Source of the DNA: Kineosporia sp. A_224
GTDB lineage: Bacteria > Actinomycetota > Actinomycetes > Actinomycetales > Kineosporiaceae
Length of the DNA: 64,000 nt
NCBI RefSeq assembly: GCF_002198655.1
Contig: NZ_MWLN01000199.1
Span: 1-64,000, forward strand
Direction: 5' to 3'
Shown here: positions 42,898 to 51,614 of the stretch, in pieces
How positions within the stretch are numbered: the stretch's first letter is position 1
How the letters are laid out: every line of letters starts with the position of its first letter
The notes under the pieces: model-generated
What the model saw: the letters and a program-made list of their open reading frames with translations, nothing else
Told to the model about the DNA's origin: nothing
The model's database searches: none
Program-made: the position numbers and the translations under genes

Positions 42898-44526
42898 TCA
42901 GTGCATCGTCACCTGGACCTGGTCGCTCGCCAGGTCCTCGTGCCGGACCCGGAGGAACGCCACGACGAGCAGCCCCGCGCCGAGGATCATCCCGGCGGCG
43001 ACGACGAAGGCCGCCGTCGCGCCGGAGGTGAACGCCTCGACCTGGACGAGCGCCTTGAGCTGCGCCAGCTGGTCGGCCGGCAGGCCCGCGGCCGCCTTGG
43101 CCTGGAGGTCGGCCGCGAGCTCCGCCGCCTTGTCCGCGGACGACCGGGACGCCACGGTGCTCAGGGTCGCCAGGCCGATCGCGCCACCGATCTGCTGCAT
43201 CGTGTTGAGGACGGCGGAGGCGACCCCGGAGTCCCGCTTCTCGACGCCGGCGACGGCGGTGAGCGTCAGCGGCACGAAGATCAGGCCGAGGCCGAACGCC
43301 ATCGTCACCATCGGGCCGAGCAGCCCCGTGAGGTACTCCGTCTGCGGGGTGATCTGGGCCATCCACAGCATGCCCGCCGCCGCGATGAGCGCACCGGGGC
43401 CGGAGATCCACCGGGCGTCGACGCGGCTCACGAGGAACGAGCCGAGCTGGGCCGCGGCGATGATGCCCGCGCTGAACGGCAGGAACGAGACACCCGCGCG
43501 GACCGGCGAGTACCCGAGCACCGTCTGGATGTAGATGCCGAGGAAGTAGAAGAGGGCGAACATCCCGGCGCCGACCACGAGCATCGCGAGGTAGGACGCC
43601 GCCCGGTCCCGCTGGGCCAGCACCCGGAACGGCATGAGGGCGTGCGCCGAGCGCGACTCGATGAGGAGGAACGCGACGATGAGCGCCACCCCGACGGACA
43701 GGTACACGAGCGTGGCGGTCGTGCCCCAGCCCTTCTCGGCGGCCTGGGTGAGGCCGTAGACGAGGCTGACGAGACCGGCCGTCGCGGTGACCGCGCCCGG
43801 CAGGTCGAACCGGCCGCGCTGGCGGGCCGACTCCGGCAGCACCATGGGCGCCAGGATGATGACGGCGATGCCGATCGGCACGTTGACGAAGAACGTCCAG
43901 CGCCAGTCGATCTCGGTGAGCAGCCCGCCGAGGATGAGCCCGATGGCCGCGCCCGCGCCGGACATCGCGGCGTAGATCGCGAACGCCCGGTTTCGGGCGG
44001 GGCCGGCCGGGAAGGTCGTCGTCACGAGGGAGAGCGCCGTCGGGGACGCGATGGCGGCGCCGAGGCCCTGGAGGATGCGCGCGCCGATGAGCTGGCCCTC
44101 GGACTGCGCGACCCCGCCGAGGAACGACGCGAGCGCGAAGACGCCGACGCCGACCATGAACGTCTTGCGGCGCCCGAGCAGGTCGCCCGCCCGGCCGCCG
44201 AGCAGGAGCAGGCCGCCGAAGGCGAGCGTGTACGCGTTGACGACCCACGACAGGTTCGCCTGCGAGAAGCCGAGGTCCGTGCCGAGCGTCGGGAGTGCGA
44301 TGTTCACGATCGTCGCGTCGAGGACGACCATGAGCTGCGCCGTGCTGATGACGGCGAGCGCGAGGCCGAGGGCCCGGCGGCGGGCGGGCGCGATCCCGGC
44401 CGTGCCGTCGGTGGCGGCGTCGAGCTCGGCGTCGAGCTCCGGGTCGAGGGCCGGGTCGAGCAGCGGGTCGTCGGCGCGGGCGGGACCGTCGCCGTCGTGC
44501 CCGCCGGTGGTGGCGGAGGTGGACAT
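42898..44526 (-). CDS. DHA2-family MFS drug efflux transporter
   Basis: 542-residue, about 14 membrane helices. Family motifs: QLMVVLDATIVNIALPTLGTDLG in the first helix (motif D1), GGRAGDLLGRRKTF (motif A) and GPALGGLLT-like GLILGGLLTEIDWRWTFFVNVP (motif C region). An acidic N-terminal tail of about 50 residues precedes helix 1. Start MSTSATTGG has GAGGAG upstream. 74 bp downstream of the TetR gene, so probably regulated by it. Confidence 0.88.
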   Translation of the reverse strand: MSTSATTGGHDGDGPARADDPLLDPALDPELDAELDAATDGTAGIAPARRRALGLALAVISTAQLMVVLDATIVNIALPTLGTDLGFSQANLSWVVNAYTLAFGGLLLLGGRAGDLLGRRKTFMVGVGVFALASFLGGVAQSEGQLIGARILQGLGAAIASPTALSLVTTTFPAGPARNRAFAIYAAMSGAGAAIGLILGGLLTEIDWRWTFFVNVPIGIAVIILAPMVLPESARQRGRFDLPGAVTATAGLVSLVYGLTQAAEKGWGTTATLVYLSVGVALIVAFLLIESRSAHALMPFRVLAQRDRAASYLAMLVVGAGMFALFYFLGIYIQTVLGYSPVRAGVSFLPFSAGIIAAAQLGSFLVSRVDARWISGPGALIAAAGMLWMAQITPQTEYLTGLLGPMVTMAFGLGLIFVPLTLTAVAGVEKRDSGVASAVLNTMQQIGGAIGLATLSTVASRSSADKAAELAADLQAKAAAGLPADQLAQLKALVQVEAFTSGATAAFVVAAGMILGAGLLVVAFLRVRHEDLASDQVQVTMH

Positions 44527-44600
44527 GGTGCTCCTCGGTCGGTGCGGGCGTGCGGGAGGGACGTCCGGACCTCGATGTCCGGACGCGGGTGGACGGTGAC

Positions 44601-45239
44601 TCAGCCGCGGGCCCCCCGGACCGCGGGCAGGACGACCTGGTCGACGATGCGCTCGACGAGGGCCGCGAAGGGCTCGTCGGGGGCGCCGAAGGACAGGCGG
44701 AACATGACGACGGCCGGGACGAGCTGGCCGATGAGCTCGAGGTCGACGTCCGCGGCGATCTCGCCCCGGTCGCGGGCCCGTTCGAGCATGGTCAGCACGG
44801 TTTGCCGGCGCGGCTCGAGGAACCTGTCCCGCAGGGCGGCGCCGAGCGCCTGGTCGCGGTACATCGCCGTCGACAGACCGCACACGAGGTCCATCTGGCC
44901 GGCGTCGAGGATGCCGCACTTGTCGTCGGTCAGCGCGAGCAGGTCCCCCCGGAGGGTGCCGGTGTCCGGCACGGCCGGTGCACCGCCGTCGAGGTGGCTC
45001 ATCGCGTCGGCGACGAGCTCGGCCTTCGTGGTCCAGCGGCGGTAGAGCGTCGCCTTGCTCGCCCGGGCCCGGGCGGCGACGGTGTCGATGGTCAGCTTGT
45101 CGTAGCCGACCTCGCGGAGGACCTCGACGGCGGCGTCGAGGATCTCCTGCTCGCGGTCCCCGCTGACCCGGGGGCGCGGTCGCGTCGCGGCGGGCTGCAC
45201 GGCGGTGGGCTGCACGGCGGCGTCGTCCGTCGTCGTCAC
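44601..45239 (-). CDS. TetR-family repressor of the efflux pump
   Basis: 212 residues. HTH region: REQEILDAAVEVLREVGYDKLTIDTVAARARASKATLYRRWTTKAELV (about 28-75), followed by a TetR C-terminal domain. GTG start with GGAGGG upstream. The 20-bp perfect palindrome immediately upstream is its likely operator, implying autorepression and control of the MFS gene. Confidence 0.87.
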   Translation of the reverse strand: MTTTDDAAVQPTAVQPAATRPRPRVSGDREQEILDAAVEVLREVGYDKLTIDTVAARARASKATLYRRWTTKAELVADAMSHLDGGAPAVPDTGTLRGDLLALTDDKCGILDAGQMDLVCGLSTAMYRDQALGAALRDRFLEPRRQTVLTMLERARDRGEIAADVDLELIGQLVPAVVMFRLSFGAPDEPFAALVERIVDQVVLPAVRGARG

Positions 45240-45267
45240 GAGCCCTCCCTCCGCAGTCCGGTCGGAC

Positions 45268-45320
45268 GAAACGAAACCGTTCCGTACCGTCGAGAGGACA
45301 GTACGGAACGGTTTCGTTTC
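45268..45320. promoter_or_regulatory. TetR operator: 20-bp perfect inverted repeat
   Basis: Arms of 20 bases (left arm begins GAAACGAAACCG and ends TCCGTAC) around 13 bases, between the TetR start and the fabF stop. No coding. Arm length and position mark it as the repressor's binding site; two dimers could bind. Confidence 0.85.
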
Positions 45321-45356
45321 ATGCAACCCGAACCGCTCGGACAGGCGAGCGACCGG

Positions 45357-46607
45357 TCAGACGCTGCGGAACGCCACTGCCACGTTGTGGCCGCCGAAGC
45401 CGAACGAGTTGTTCAGCGCGACGATGTCGCCGGCGGGCAGCGGCCGCGGGTCCTTGCGGACGACGTCGAGGTCGACCGCCGGGTCCGGGTCGTCGAGGTT
45501 GATCGTCGGCGGGGCGAGCCGGTGGTGCAGCGCGAGGACGCAGAAGATGCCCTCGAGGGCACCGGCGGCGCCGAGCAGGTGCCCGGTCATCGACTTCGTC
45601 GCGGAGATCGCCACGTGGTCGGCGTCCTTGCCCAGGGCGCCGCGGATCGCGTTGAGCTCCGCGAGGTCGCCGACCGGGGTCGACGTCGCGTGCGCGTTGA
45701 GGTGCACGACGTCCGCCGGCGACAGCCCGCCGGACTCCAGCGCGAAGAGCATCGCGCGCGAGGCGCCCGAGCCCTCCGGGTCCGGGGCGGCGATGTGGTG
45801 GGCGTCGGACGTCAGCCCGGCCGACACGAGCTCGGCGTAGATCCGCGCGCCGCGGGCCTTCGCGTGCTCCTCGGACTCGATGACGACGATGCCCGCGCCC
45901 TCGCCGAGGACGAAGCCGTCGCGGCCGGCGTCGTACGGCCGCGAGGCCGCTGCCGGGTCGTCGTTGCGCGTCGAGAGCGCCTGCATCGCCGCGAAGCCGG
46001 CGATCGGCAGCGGGTGGATCGCCGCCTCGGTGCCGCCGCACACGACGATGTCGGCCCGGCCGTTGCGGATCATGTCCATGCCGTACGCCATCGCCTCGGC
46101 GCCGGACGCGCACGCCGACACCGGGGTGTGGGTGCCGGCCCGGGCGCCGAGCTCGAGGCTGATCGCCGCGGCCGGGCCGTTCGGCATGAGCATGGGGACG
46201 GTCAGCGGGAAGACCCGGCGCGGGCCCTTCTCCTTGAGCACGTCGTAGGAGTTGAGGAGGGTCCAGACCCCGCCGATGCCGGACGCGACGACCGCGCCGA
46301 GGCGCAGCGGGTCCACCTCGGGGGAGCCGGCGTCCTTCCAGGCCTCACGCGCGGCGGCGAGGGCGTACTGGCCGGACGGGTCGAGGCGGCGGGTCTCCAC
46401 CTTGGCGAGCTGGTCCTCGGGCCGGACGGCGACCTCGGCGGCGAACGTCACGGGGATCTCGTAGCGCGCGACCCACTCGTGCTCGAGCGTGCGCGCGCCC
46501 GACCGGCCCTCGAGGGCCGCCTGCCAGGTGGTGGGCACGTCCCCGCCGAGGGGCGTGGTCGCGCCGAGACCGGTCACGACGACCTTGGTCCGATTCTCGG
46601 TGGCCAT
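45357..46607 (-). CDS. fabF: Beta-ketoacyl-ACP synthase II
   Basis: Elongating condensing enzyme of fatty acid synthesis. 416 residues with catalytic Cys166 in VSACASGA and the two His in NAHATSTPVGD and KSMTGHLLGAAG. Last gene of fabD-fabH-acpP-fabF. Set off from acpP by a 95-bp gap holding a hairpin, so its level may differ from acpP. Confidence 0.95.
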   Translation of the reverse strand: MATENRTKVVVTGLGATTPLGGDVPTTWQAALEGRSGARTLEHEWVARYEIPVTFAAEVAVRPEDQLAKVETRRLDPSGQYALAAAREAWKDAGSPEVDPLRLGAVVASGIGGVWTLLNSYDVLKEKGPRRVFPLTVPMLMPNGPAAAISLELGARAGTHTPVSACASGAEAMAYGMDMIRNGRADIVVCGGTEAAIHPLPIAGFAAMQALSTRNDDPAAASRPYDAGRDGFVLGEGAGIVVIESEEHAKARGARIYAELVSAGLTSDAHHIAAPDPEGSGASRAMLFALESGGLSPADVVHLNAHATSTPVGDLAELNAIRGALGKDADHVAISATKSMTGHLLGAAGALEGIFCVLALHHRLAPPTINLDDPDPAVDLDVVRKDPRPLPAGDIVALNNSFGFGGHNVAVAFRSV

Positions 46608-46663
46608 GTGGAGTCCTTCGCTGCTGTTCGGGCCGGATGGGGTCGGCGGCTCAGGGGGTGGCC

Positions 46664-46695
46664 GCGCGCCCGCCGGACGTCACCGGCGGGCGCGC
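46664..46695 (-). other. Hairpin between acpP and fabF
   Basis: Perfect 13-bp stem (arm GCGCGCCCGCCGG), six-base loop, in the gap after the acpP stop and before fabF. Likely an attenuator or 3' stabiliser giving acpP more transcript than fabF. Confidence 0.7.
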
Positions 46696-46702
46696 GGGCC
46701 GG

Positions 46703-46951
46703 TCAGCCCTGGGCGGACTGGATGTAGGAGACGGCGTCGCCCACGGTCTGCAGGTTCTTGACGTCCTCGTCGGGGATCCGGACGCCGAACTTCTCCTCCG
46801 CGTTGACGACGATCGTCATCATCGACAGCGAGTCGATGTCGAGGTCGTCCGTGAAGTTCTTGTCGGGCTGGACGGCGTCCGCCGCGAGACCGGTCTCCTC
46901 GTTCACGATCTCGGCGAGACCCGCGAGGATCTCCTGCTCGCTCAGTGCCAT
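46703..46951 (-). CDS. acpP: Acyl carrier protein
   Basis: 82-residue acidic carrier of acyl chains; phosphopantetheine Ser41 in DIDSLSMM. Start at ATG 46951 with GGAGCAAC upstream. Lies between fabH and fabF and is bracketed by hairpins on both sides. Confidence 0.95.
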   Translation of the reverse strand: MALSEQEILAGLAEIVNEETGLAADAVQPDKNFTDDLDIDSLSMMTIVVNAEEKFGVRIPDEDVKNLQTVGDAVSYIQSAQG

Positions 46952-46975
46952 GGGATGTTGCTCCTTCGTCGACGT

Positions 46976-46995
46976 CCCGCCGCGGGTGCGGCGGG
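46976..46995 (-). other. Hairpin upstream of acpP (first)
   Basis: CCCGCCGC-GGGT-GCGGCGGG, eight-base perfect arms, in the 125-bp gap between fabH and acpP, about 25 bp before the acpP start. Confidence 0.5.
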
Positions 46996-47032
46996 TGGTG
47001 GCGGTTCGTATCGTGCCGGTCCGTGGTGCGGT

Positions 47033-47051
47033 CCGCCGCGCAACGCGGCGG
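47033..47051 (-). other. Hairpin upstream of acpP (second)
   Basis: CCGCCGCG-CAA-CGCGGCGG, eight-base perfect arms, just beyond the fabH stop in the same gap. Confidence 0.5.
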
Positions 47052-47076
47052 GGTTCTGTGGGGGATCCTGCCGTGC

Positions 47077-48105
47077 TCAGGGCAGCTCGACGACCTGCGC
47101 CGCGTAGGCCAGGCCGGCGCCGAAGCCGATGAGGAGCGCCAGGTCGCCGCTCTTCGCCTCGCCCTCGGCGAGCATCCGGTCCATCGCCAGCGGGACGGAG
47201 GCGGCCGAGGTGTTGCCGCTGGTGGCGATGTCGCGGGAGACCGGGACGTGCTCGGGCAGGCCCATCTGCTTGACCATCGCGTCGATGATCCGGACGTTCG
47301 CCTGGTGCGGGATGAACGCGCCGAGGTCGCCGATCGCGACCCCCGCGGCGTCGAGCGCCTTCTGCGCGACCGGTGACATCTGCCACACGGCCCAGCGGAA
47401 GACGGTCTGGCCGGCCATCTTCAGCGCGGGCCACTCCTCGTGGCCGCTGTCGCGGTACTCGACCCAGGACTGCTTGTTGACGATGGCGTCCCACTGCGCG
47501 CCGTCCGAGCCCCAGACCGTCGGGCCGATGCCCGGGGTGTCGCTCGGGCCGACGACGACCGCGCCCGCGCCGTCGCCGAAGATGAACGCCGAGCCGCGGT
47601 CGTCGAGGTCGAGGAAGTCCGTGAGCTTCTCGACGCCGACGAGCAGGACGTGCCGGGCGGTGCCCGCGCGGATCATGTCGTTCGCCAGCGCCACGCCGTA
47701 GCAGAAGCCGGCGCAGGCGGCGGAGATGTCGAAGGCGGCGGCCGGGGTGGCGCCGAGCTTGTGCGCGAGCAGTGTCGCCGCCGAGGGCGTCTGGTACGGG
47801 TGGGTCACCGTCGCCACGAGGACGACGTCGATGTCGGCACCGGTCAGACCGGCCCGCTCCAGGGCGACCCGGGAGGCCGCCTCCGCCATGTCGACGACGG
47901 ACTCGTCGGGGCGGGCGAAGCGGCGGCTCTCGATGCCGGAGCGCTCGCGGATCCACTGGTCGGAGGAGTCGATCCGGTCGACGATCTCCGAGTTCGGGAC
48001 GACCCGCTCGGGGCGGTAGCTGCCGGTCGACAGGAAGCGGGCGTAGCCGGTCACGGGCGGGGCCGTGAGGCGGTGCCCGGCCGCCGGGACGGTGGTGTCG
48101 CTCAT
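47077..48105 (-). CDS. fabH: Beta-ketoacyl-ACP synthase III
   Basis: Initiates fatty acid synthesis from acyl-CoA and malonyl-ACP. 342 residues with catalytic Cys131 in AACAGFCYG, His in FIPHQANVRI and Asn in SGNTSAAS. The start at 48105 overlaps the fabD stop (ATGA). Confidence 0.95.
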   Translation of the reverse strand: MSDTTVPAAGHRLTAPPVTGYARFLSTGSYRPERVVPNSEIVDRIDSSDQWIRERSGIESRRFARPDESVVDMAEAASRVALERAGLTGADIDVVLVATVTHPYQTPSAATLLAHKLGATPAAAFDISAACAGFCYGVALANDMIRAGTARHVLLVGVEKLTDFLDLDDRGSAFIFGDGAGAVVVGPSDTPGIGPTVWGSDGAQWDAIVNKQSWVEYRDSGHEEWPALKMAGQTVFRWAVWQMSPVAQKALDAAGVAIGDLGAFIPHQANVRIIDAMVKQMGLPEHVPVSRDIATSGNTSAASVPLAMDRMLAEGEAKSGDLALLIGFGAGLAYAAQVVELP

Positions 48106-49061
48106 GCGGTGCCTCCGTGGTTCGCGACGAGGGTGCGGGCGGCGTCGAGGTCGTCCGGCGTCTTCAGCGCGACGATCTCGATGCCCTTGAGCGCGCGCTT
48201 CGCCAGCCCGGCGAGGGTGCCGGCCGGCGGCAGCTCGAGCAGCGCGGTGACGCCGAGGCCGGCGAGGGTGGCCGTGCACAGGTCCCATCGGACCGGGTTG
48301 CTCACCTGCGCGACGAGCCGGGCGAGGGCCTGCGCACCGTCGGCGACGGCCGCGCCGTCCGCGTTGGAGAGCAGTGTCACGGACGGCGCCCCCGGGGTGA
48401 TCCCGGCCGCGAGCGCGGCGAGGGTGTCGACGGCCGGTGCCATGTGGTGGGTGTGGAACGCCCCGGCGACCTGCAGCGGGACGACCCGGGCCCGGGCGGG
48501 CGGCTCGGCGCCGAACGCCGCGAGCTGCTCGAGCGTGCCGGCGGCGACGACCTGGCCGCCGCCGTTGTTGTTCGCCGGAGTGAGGCCGTGCTTGTCGAGC
48601 GCGGCCGCGACCTCGTCCGGGTCGCCGCCGAGGACGGCGCTCATGCCGGTCGGGGTGACGGCGCTCGCCGCGGCCATCGCCCGGCCGCGCTCACGGACGA
48701 AGGTCAGCGCCTGCGCCTGGGTGAGGACGCCGGCCGCGGCGGCCGCGGTGATCTCGCCGACGGAGTGCCCGGCGACGACGCCGGTGCCGGCGGGAAGGCC
48801 GGTCGCGGTGCCGGGGGCGGTCGCACCGGCCGGGTCGGCGAGCGCGGCGAGCCCGAGCAGGCCGGCGGCGACGATGAGGGGCTGGGCGACCGCCGTGTCC
48901 CGGATCGTCTCCGCGTCGGACGTCGTGCCGTGCGCCACGAGGTCGAGCCCGGTCACCTCCGAGCAGACGGCGAGCCGGTCGGCGAGGCCAGGGACCTCGA
49001 GCCACGGGGCGAGGAAGCCGGGGGTCTGGGAGCCCTGTCCCGGGCAGACGATGGCGAGCAC
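48102..49061 (-). CDS. fabD: Malonyl-CoA:ACP transacylase
   Basis: Loads malonate onto ACP. 319 residues; oxyanion-hole PGQGSQTPG near the start, nucleophile Ser100 in GHSVGE, and the catalytic His in AFHTHHM. First gene of the fab operon; about 100 bp separate it from fasR, with a palindrome between. Confidence 0.95.
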   Translation of the reverse strand: MLAIVCPGQGSQTPGFLAPWLEVPGLADRLAVCSEVTGLDLVAHGTTSDAETIRDTAVAQPLIVAAGLLGLAALADPAGATAPGTATGLPAGTGVVAGHSVGEITAAAAAGVLTQAQALTFVRERGRAMAAASAVTPTGMSAVLGGDPDEVAAALDKHGLTPANNNGGGQVVAAGTLEQLAAFGAEPPARARVVPLQVAGAFHTHHMAPAVDTLAALAAGITPGAPSVTLLSNADGAAVADGAQALARLVAQVSNPVRWDLCTATLAGLGVTALLELPPAGTLAGLAKRALKGIEIVALKTPDDLDAARTLVANHGGTA

Positions 49062-49128
49062 GTCTCAAGAGTTGCCGCTGGAGGCCTTGATCAGGCGCTC
49101 CGGCGGCGACGAACCTCCGGCAGCCGGT

Positions 49129-49145
49129 TTGGAGGTTTCCTACAA
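49129..49145 (-). promoter_or_regulatory. Candidate FasR operator before fabD
   Basis: On the minus strand TTGTAGG-AAA-CCTCCAA, seven-base arms matching at six positions, in the gap between fasR and fabD. Streptomyces FasR is known to activate the fabD promoter; this repeat is the only obvious candidate site here. Confidence 0.45.
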
Positions 49146-49162
49146 GCCAGGGGTGGACGGCG

Positions 49163-50344
49163 TCAGCGCGGCGGACCGTCGGCCAGCCGACCTGCGGCGA
49201 TGGCGACCTGGAGCACGAAACCCTCTCTCGGGTCGGCCGGGTCCCAGCCGGTGATCTCGCACACACGGCGCAGGCGGTACCGCACGGTGTTCGGGTGGAC
49301 GAACAGGGCGCGGGCGGCGCCCTCGATCGACCGGCCGAGGTCGAGGTAGGCGGCGACGGTGTCGAGCAGGGGGGAGTCCTCGTCGTCCGTGAGGCGCCTG
49401 TAGGCGCGGTCGACGAGGGCGCGGCGGGCGGTGACGTCCCCGGACAGGACGCGCTCGGGGAGCAGCTCGTCGGCGGCGACCGGCCGCGGGGCACCGGGCC
49501 AGGCACGGGCCGCGACGAGCCCGGCGAGCGCCGCTCGCGCCGACCGGCTCGCCTCGGCGAGCGTGGCCATCACGGGGCCGGTGACGACCGGGCCGGGGCC
49601 GAACCGCTCGGCGAGCGCGCCGGCCGCGGCGAGCGGGTCGTCGGCCCGGCCGAGGACGACGACGACCCGGTCGCCCTGGACGCCGACGAGGGCGTCCGCG
49701 CCGAGGTGCCGGGCCGCCCGGCGCAGGTCGTCGACGACGTTCTCGACGCGGCCCTGCGGCGTGGAGCCCACGACCACGGCGACCTTCTCGGTCTCGTTCC
49801 AGCCCAGTGCCGCCGCCCGGGAGCGCAGCCCGTCGTCCGCCTCGCCGCGCACGAGCGCGTCGACGACGAGGGCCTCGAGGCGGGCGTCCCAGGCGCCGCG
49901 GGCCTCGGCGGCCCGGGCGTAGATCTCGGCCGCCGCGAAGGCGACCTCGCGGGAGTAGCGCAGGACCGACTCGCGCATCCGCTGCTGCGGCGCACCCGGG
50001 GCCTCGAGCGCGACGCCCTGGTCCTCGACGACGTCGACGACGACGCGCATGAGCTCGAGGGTCTGCTGGAGCGAGATGGACCGGGTGAGCTCGCGCGGTG
50101 CGGTGCCGAAGACGTCCGCGGTGATCTCGAGCTCGCGACCGGGGTTGCCGTACCAGGTGACGAACGCGCCGATGCCGGCCTGGGCGACGAGCCCGACCCA
50201 GGACCGCTCCTCGGCGGGCATCGCGCTGTACCAGGGCAGGCGCTCGTCCATCCGCTGCAGCGCGGCCGTCGCGAGGGTCCCCGCGGCCCGGCGCAGCCGC
50301 GTCAGGGACGGGTCGGACGCACTGACGGACACGTCGCTGCTCAC
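49163..50344 (-). CDS. fasR: PucR-type regulator of fatty acid synthesis
   Basis: 393 residues; the C-terminal PucR helix-turn-helix (SPLLDTVAAYLDLGRSIEGAARALFVHPNTVRYRLRRVCEITGWD, about 325-370) plus a preceding GGDEF-like/CdaR middle domain. Position directly upstream of fabD matches Streptomyces FasR and Mycobacterium Rv2242, activators of this operon. Acyl products are the likely signal, by analogy. Confidence 0.9.
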   Translation of the reverse strand: MSSDVSVSASDPSLTRLRRAAGTLATAALQRMDERLPWYSAMPAEERSWVGLVAQAGIGAFVTWYGNPGRELEITADVFGTAPRELTRSISLQQTLELMRVVVDVVEDQGVALEAPGAPQQRMRESVLRYSREVAFAAAEIYARAAEARGAWDARLEALVVDALVRGEADDGLRSRAAALGWNETEKVAVVVGSTPQGRVENVVDDLRRAARHLGADALVGVQGDRVVVVLGRADDPLAAAGALAERFGPGPVVTGPVMATLAEASRSARAALAGLVAARAWPGAPRPVAADELLPERVLSGDVTARRALVDRAYRRLTDDEDSPLLDTVAAYLDLGRSIEGAARALFVHPNTVRYRLRRVCEITGWDPADPREGFVLQVAIAAGRLADGPPR

Positions 50345-50462
50345 GGGTGGACTGTAGCCGCGCGCGGGCCCGCGCCGTCAGCGCGTCTTTGTGCCGATGT
50401 GACAACGGGCACACCCGAGAGGTCGGCCGGCGGATCCCTCGGCGGGGCGGTCGGGCGGCCCG

Positions 50463-51317
50463 TCAGCCCTGCTTGGCGATGAGTGAGGCGGCGTGGTCGG
50501 GGACGCTGCGGAACAGCTCCCGCGGCGGCCGCTCGTAGTCCTTGGCCGGCGGGCGCGGCGGGAGCTTGACGACCGGGACCTCGACCTTCTGCCAGGGCAG
50601 GATGCCGAGGAAGTGCTTGATCATGTTCAGCCGGGCGTGCCGCTTGATCTCGGCCTCGACGACGTACCAGGGGGCCTCGGGCAGGTCGGTGTGGACGAAC
50701 ATCTCGTCCTTGGCCCGGGAGAACTCGACCCACTTGTCGCGGGTCAGCAGGTCGTTGGGGGAGAACTTCCACTGCCGCAGCGGGTCCTCCAGGCGGGAGC
50801 GGAAGCGGCGCTCCTGCTCCTCGTCGCTCACCGAGAACCAGTACTTCACGAGGTGGATGCCGTCCTCGACGAGCATCCGCTCGAACGTCGGGCACTGGTG
50901 GAGGAAGCGGCGGTACTCCTCGACCGTGCAGTAGCCCATGACGCGCTCGACCCCGGCGCGGTTGTACCAGGAGCGGTCGAACAGGACGATCTCACCGGCC
51001 GCGGGCAGGTGCGGGATGTAGCGCTGGAAGTACCACTGGCTCTTCTCGCGCTCGGTCGGCGTCGGGAGCGCGACGATCCGGGCGACGCGGGGGTTGAGGT
51101 ACTCGGTGACGCGCTTGATCGTGCTGCCCTTGCCGGCGGCGTCCCGGCCCTCGAAGACGACGACGACCCGCTGGCCCGTCGTCTTGACCCACTCCTGGAG
51201 CGCGACGAGGTCGGCCTGGAGCGTGATGAGCTCGGCCTCGTACGCGTCCTTGGAGAGCTTCGCGACGCCCTTCAGCCGTCGTCCGTCGTCCTCGCGGTCG
51301 CCCTTGGTCTTCGCCAC
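50463..51317 (-). CDS. ppk2: PPK2-family polyphosphate kinase
   Basis: Transfers phosphate between polyphosphate and nucleotides. 284 residues; Walker A GRDAAGKGSTIKRV (about 55), lid/Walker B FDRSWYNRAGVERVMGY (about 110), and KYWFSVSDEEQERRFRSRLEDPLRQWKFS, all diagnostic of PPK2. Start GTG 51317 (VAKTKGD) preferred for GGGAGGGGC upstream; ATG 51377 also in frame. Between fasR and a divergent TPR gene. Confidence 0.9.
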   Translation of the reverse strand: MAKTKGDREDDGRRLKGVAKLSKDAYEAELITLQADLVALQEWVKTTGQRVVVVFEGRDAAGKGSTIKRVTEYLNPRVARIVALPTPTEREKSQWYFQRYIPHLPAAGEIVLFDRSWYNRAGVERVMGYCTVEEYRRFLHQCPTFERMLVEDGIHLVKYWFSVSDEEQERRFRSRLEDPLRQWKFSPNDLLTRDKWVEFSRAKDEMFVHTDLPEAPWYVVEAEIKRHARLNMIKHFLGILPWQKVEVPVVKLPPRPPAKDYERPPRELFRSVPDHAASLIAKQG

Positions 51318-51614
51318 GCCTGCCCCTCCCGTGCCGTCGGCCGCACGGTGCGCGCGCGGTCCCTCGTCGAACCTCATCGTGCAGGCCTGCCGGGCGCAAG
51401 GCCCGGACGTCGGTCCCGGGCGCGCCGGGCCCGCCCGGCCCCTTCGGTGCGCCGGACGGGGCAACGTCGGCGGTCCGGCGCGCGTCACCCGATCGGGCGA
51501 CGTCGTTCGCTCCTGTCGGGACCCGGGACTAGGGTCGGGAAAAGGACGGAACCGGACGAGTCGCTCGAACAGCGGGGCGACGGCCTCGGGGGGCCGCTTC
51601 TTGGAAGGAACGAC

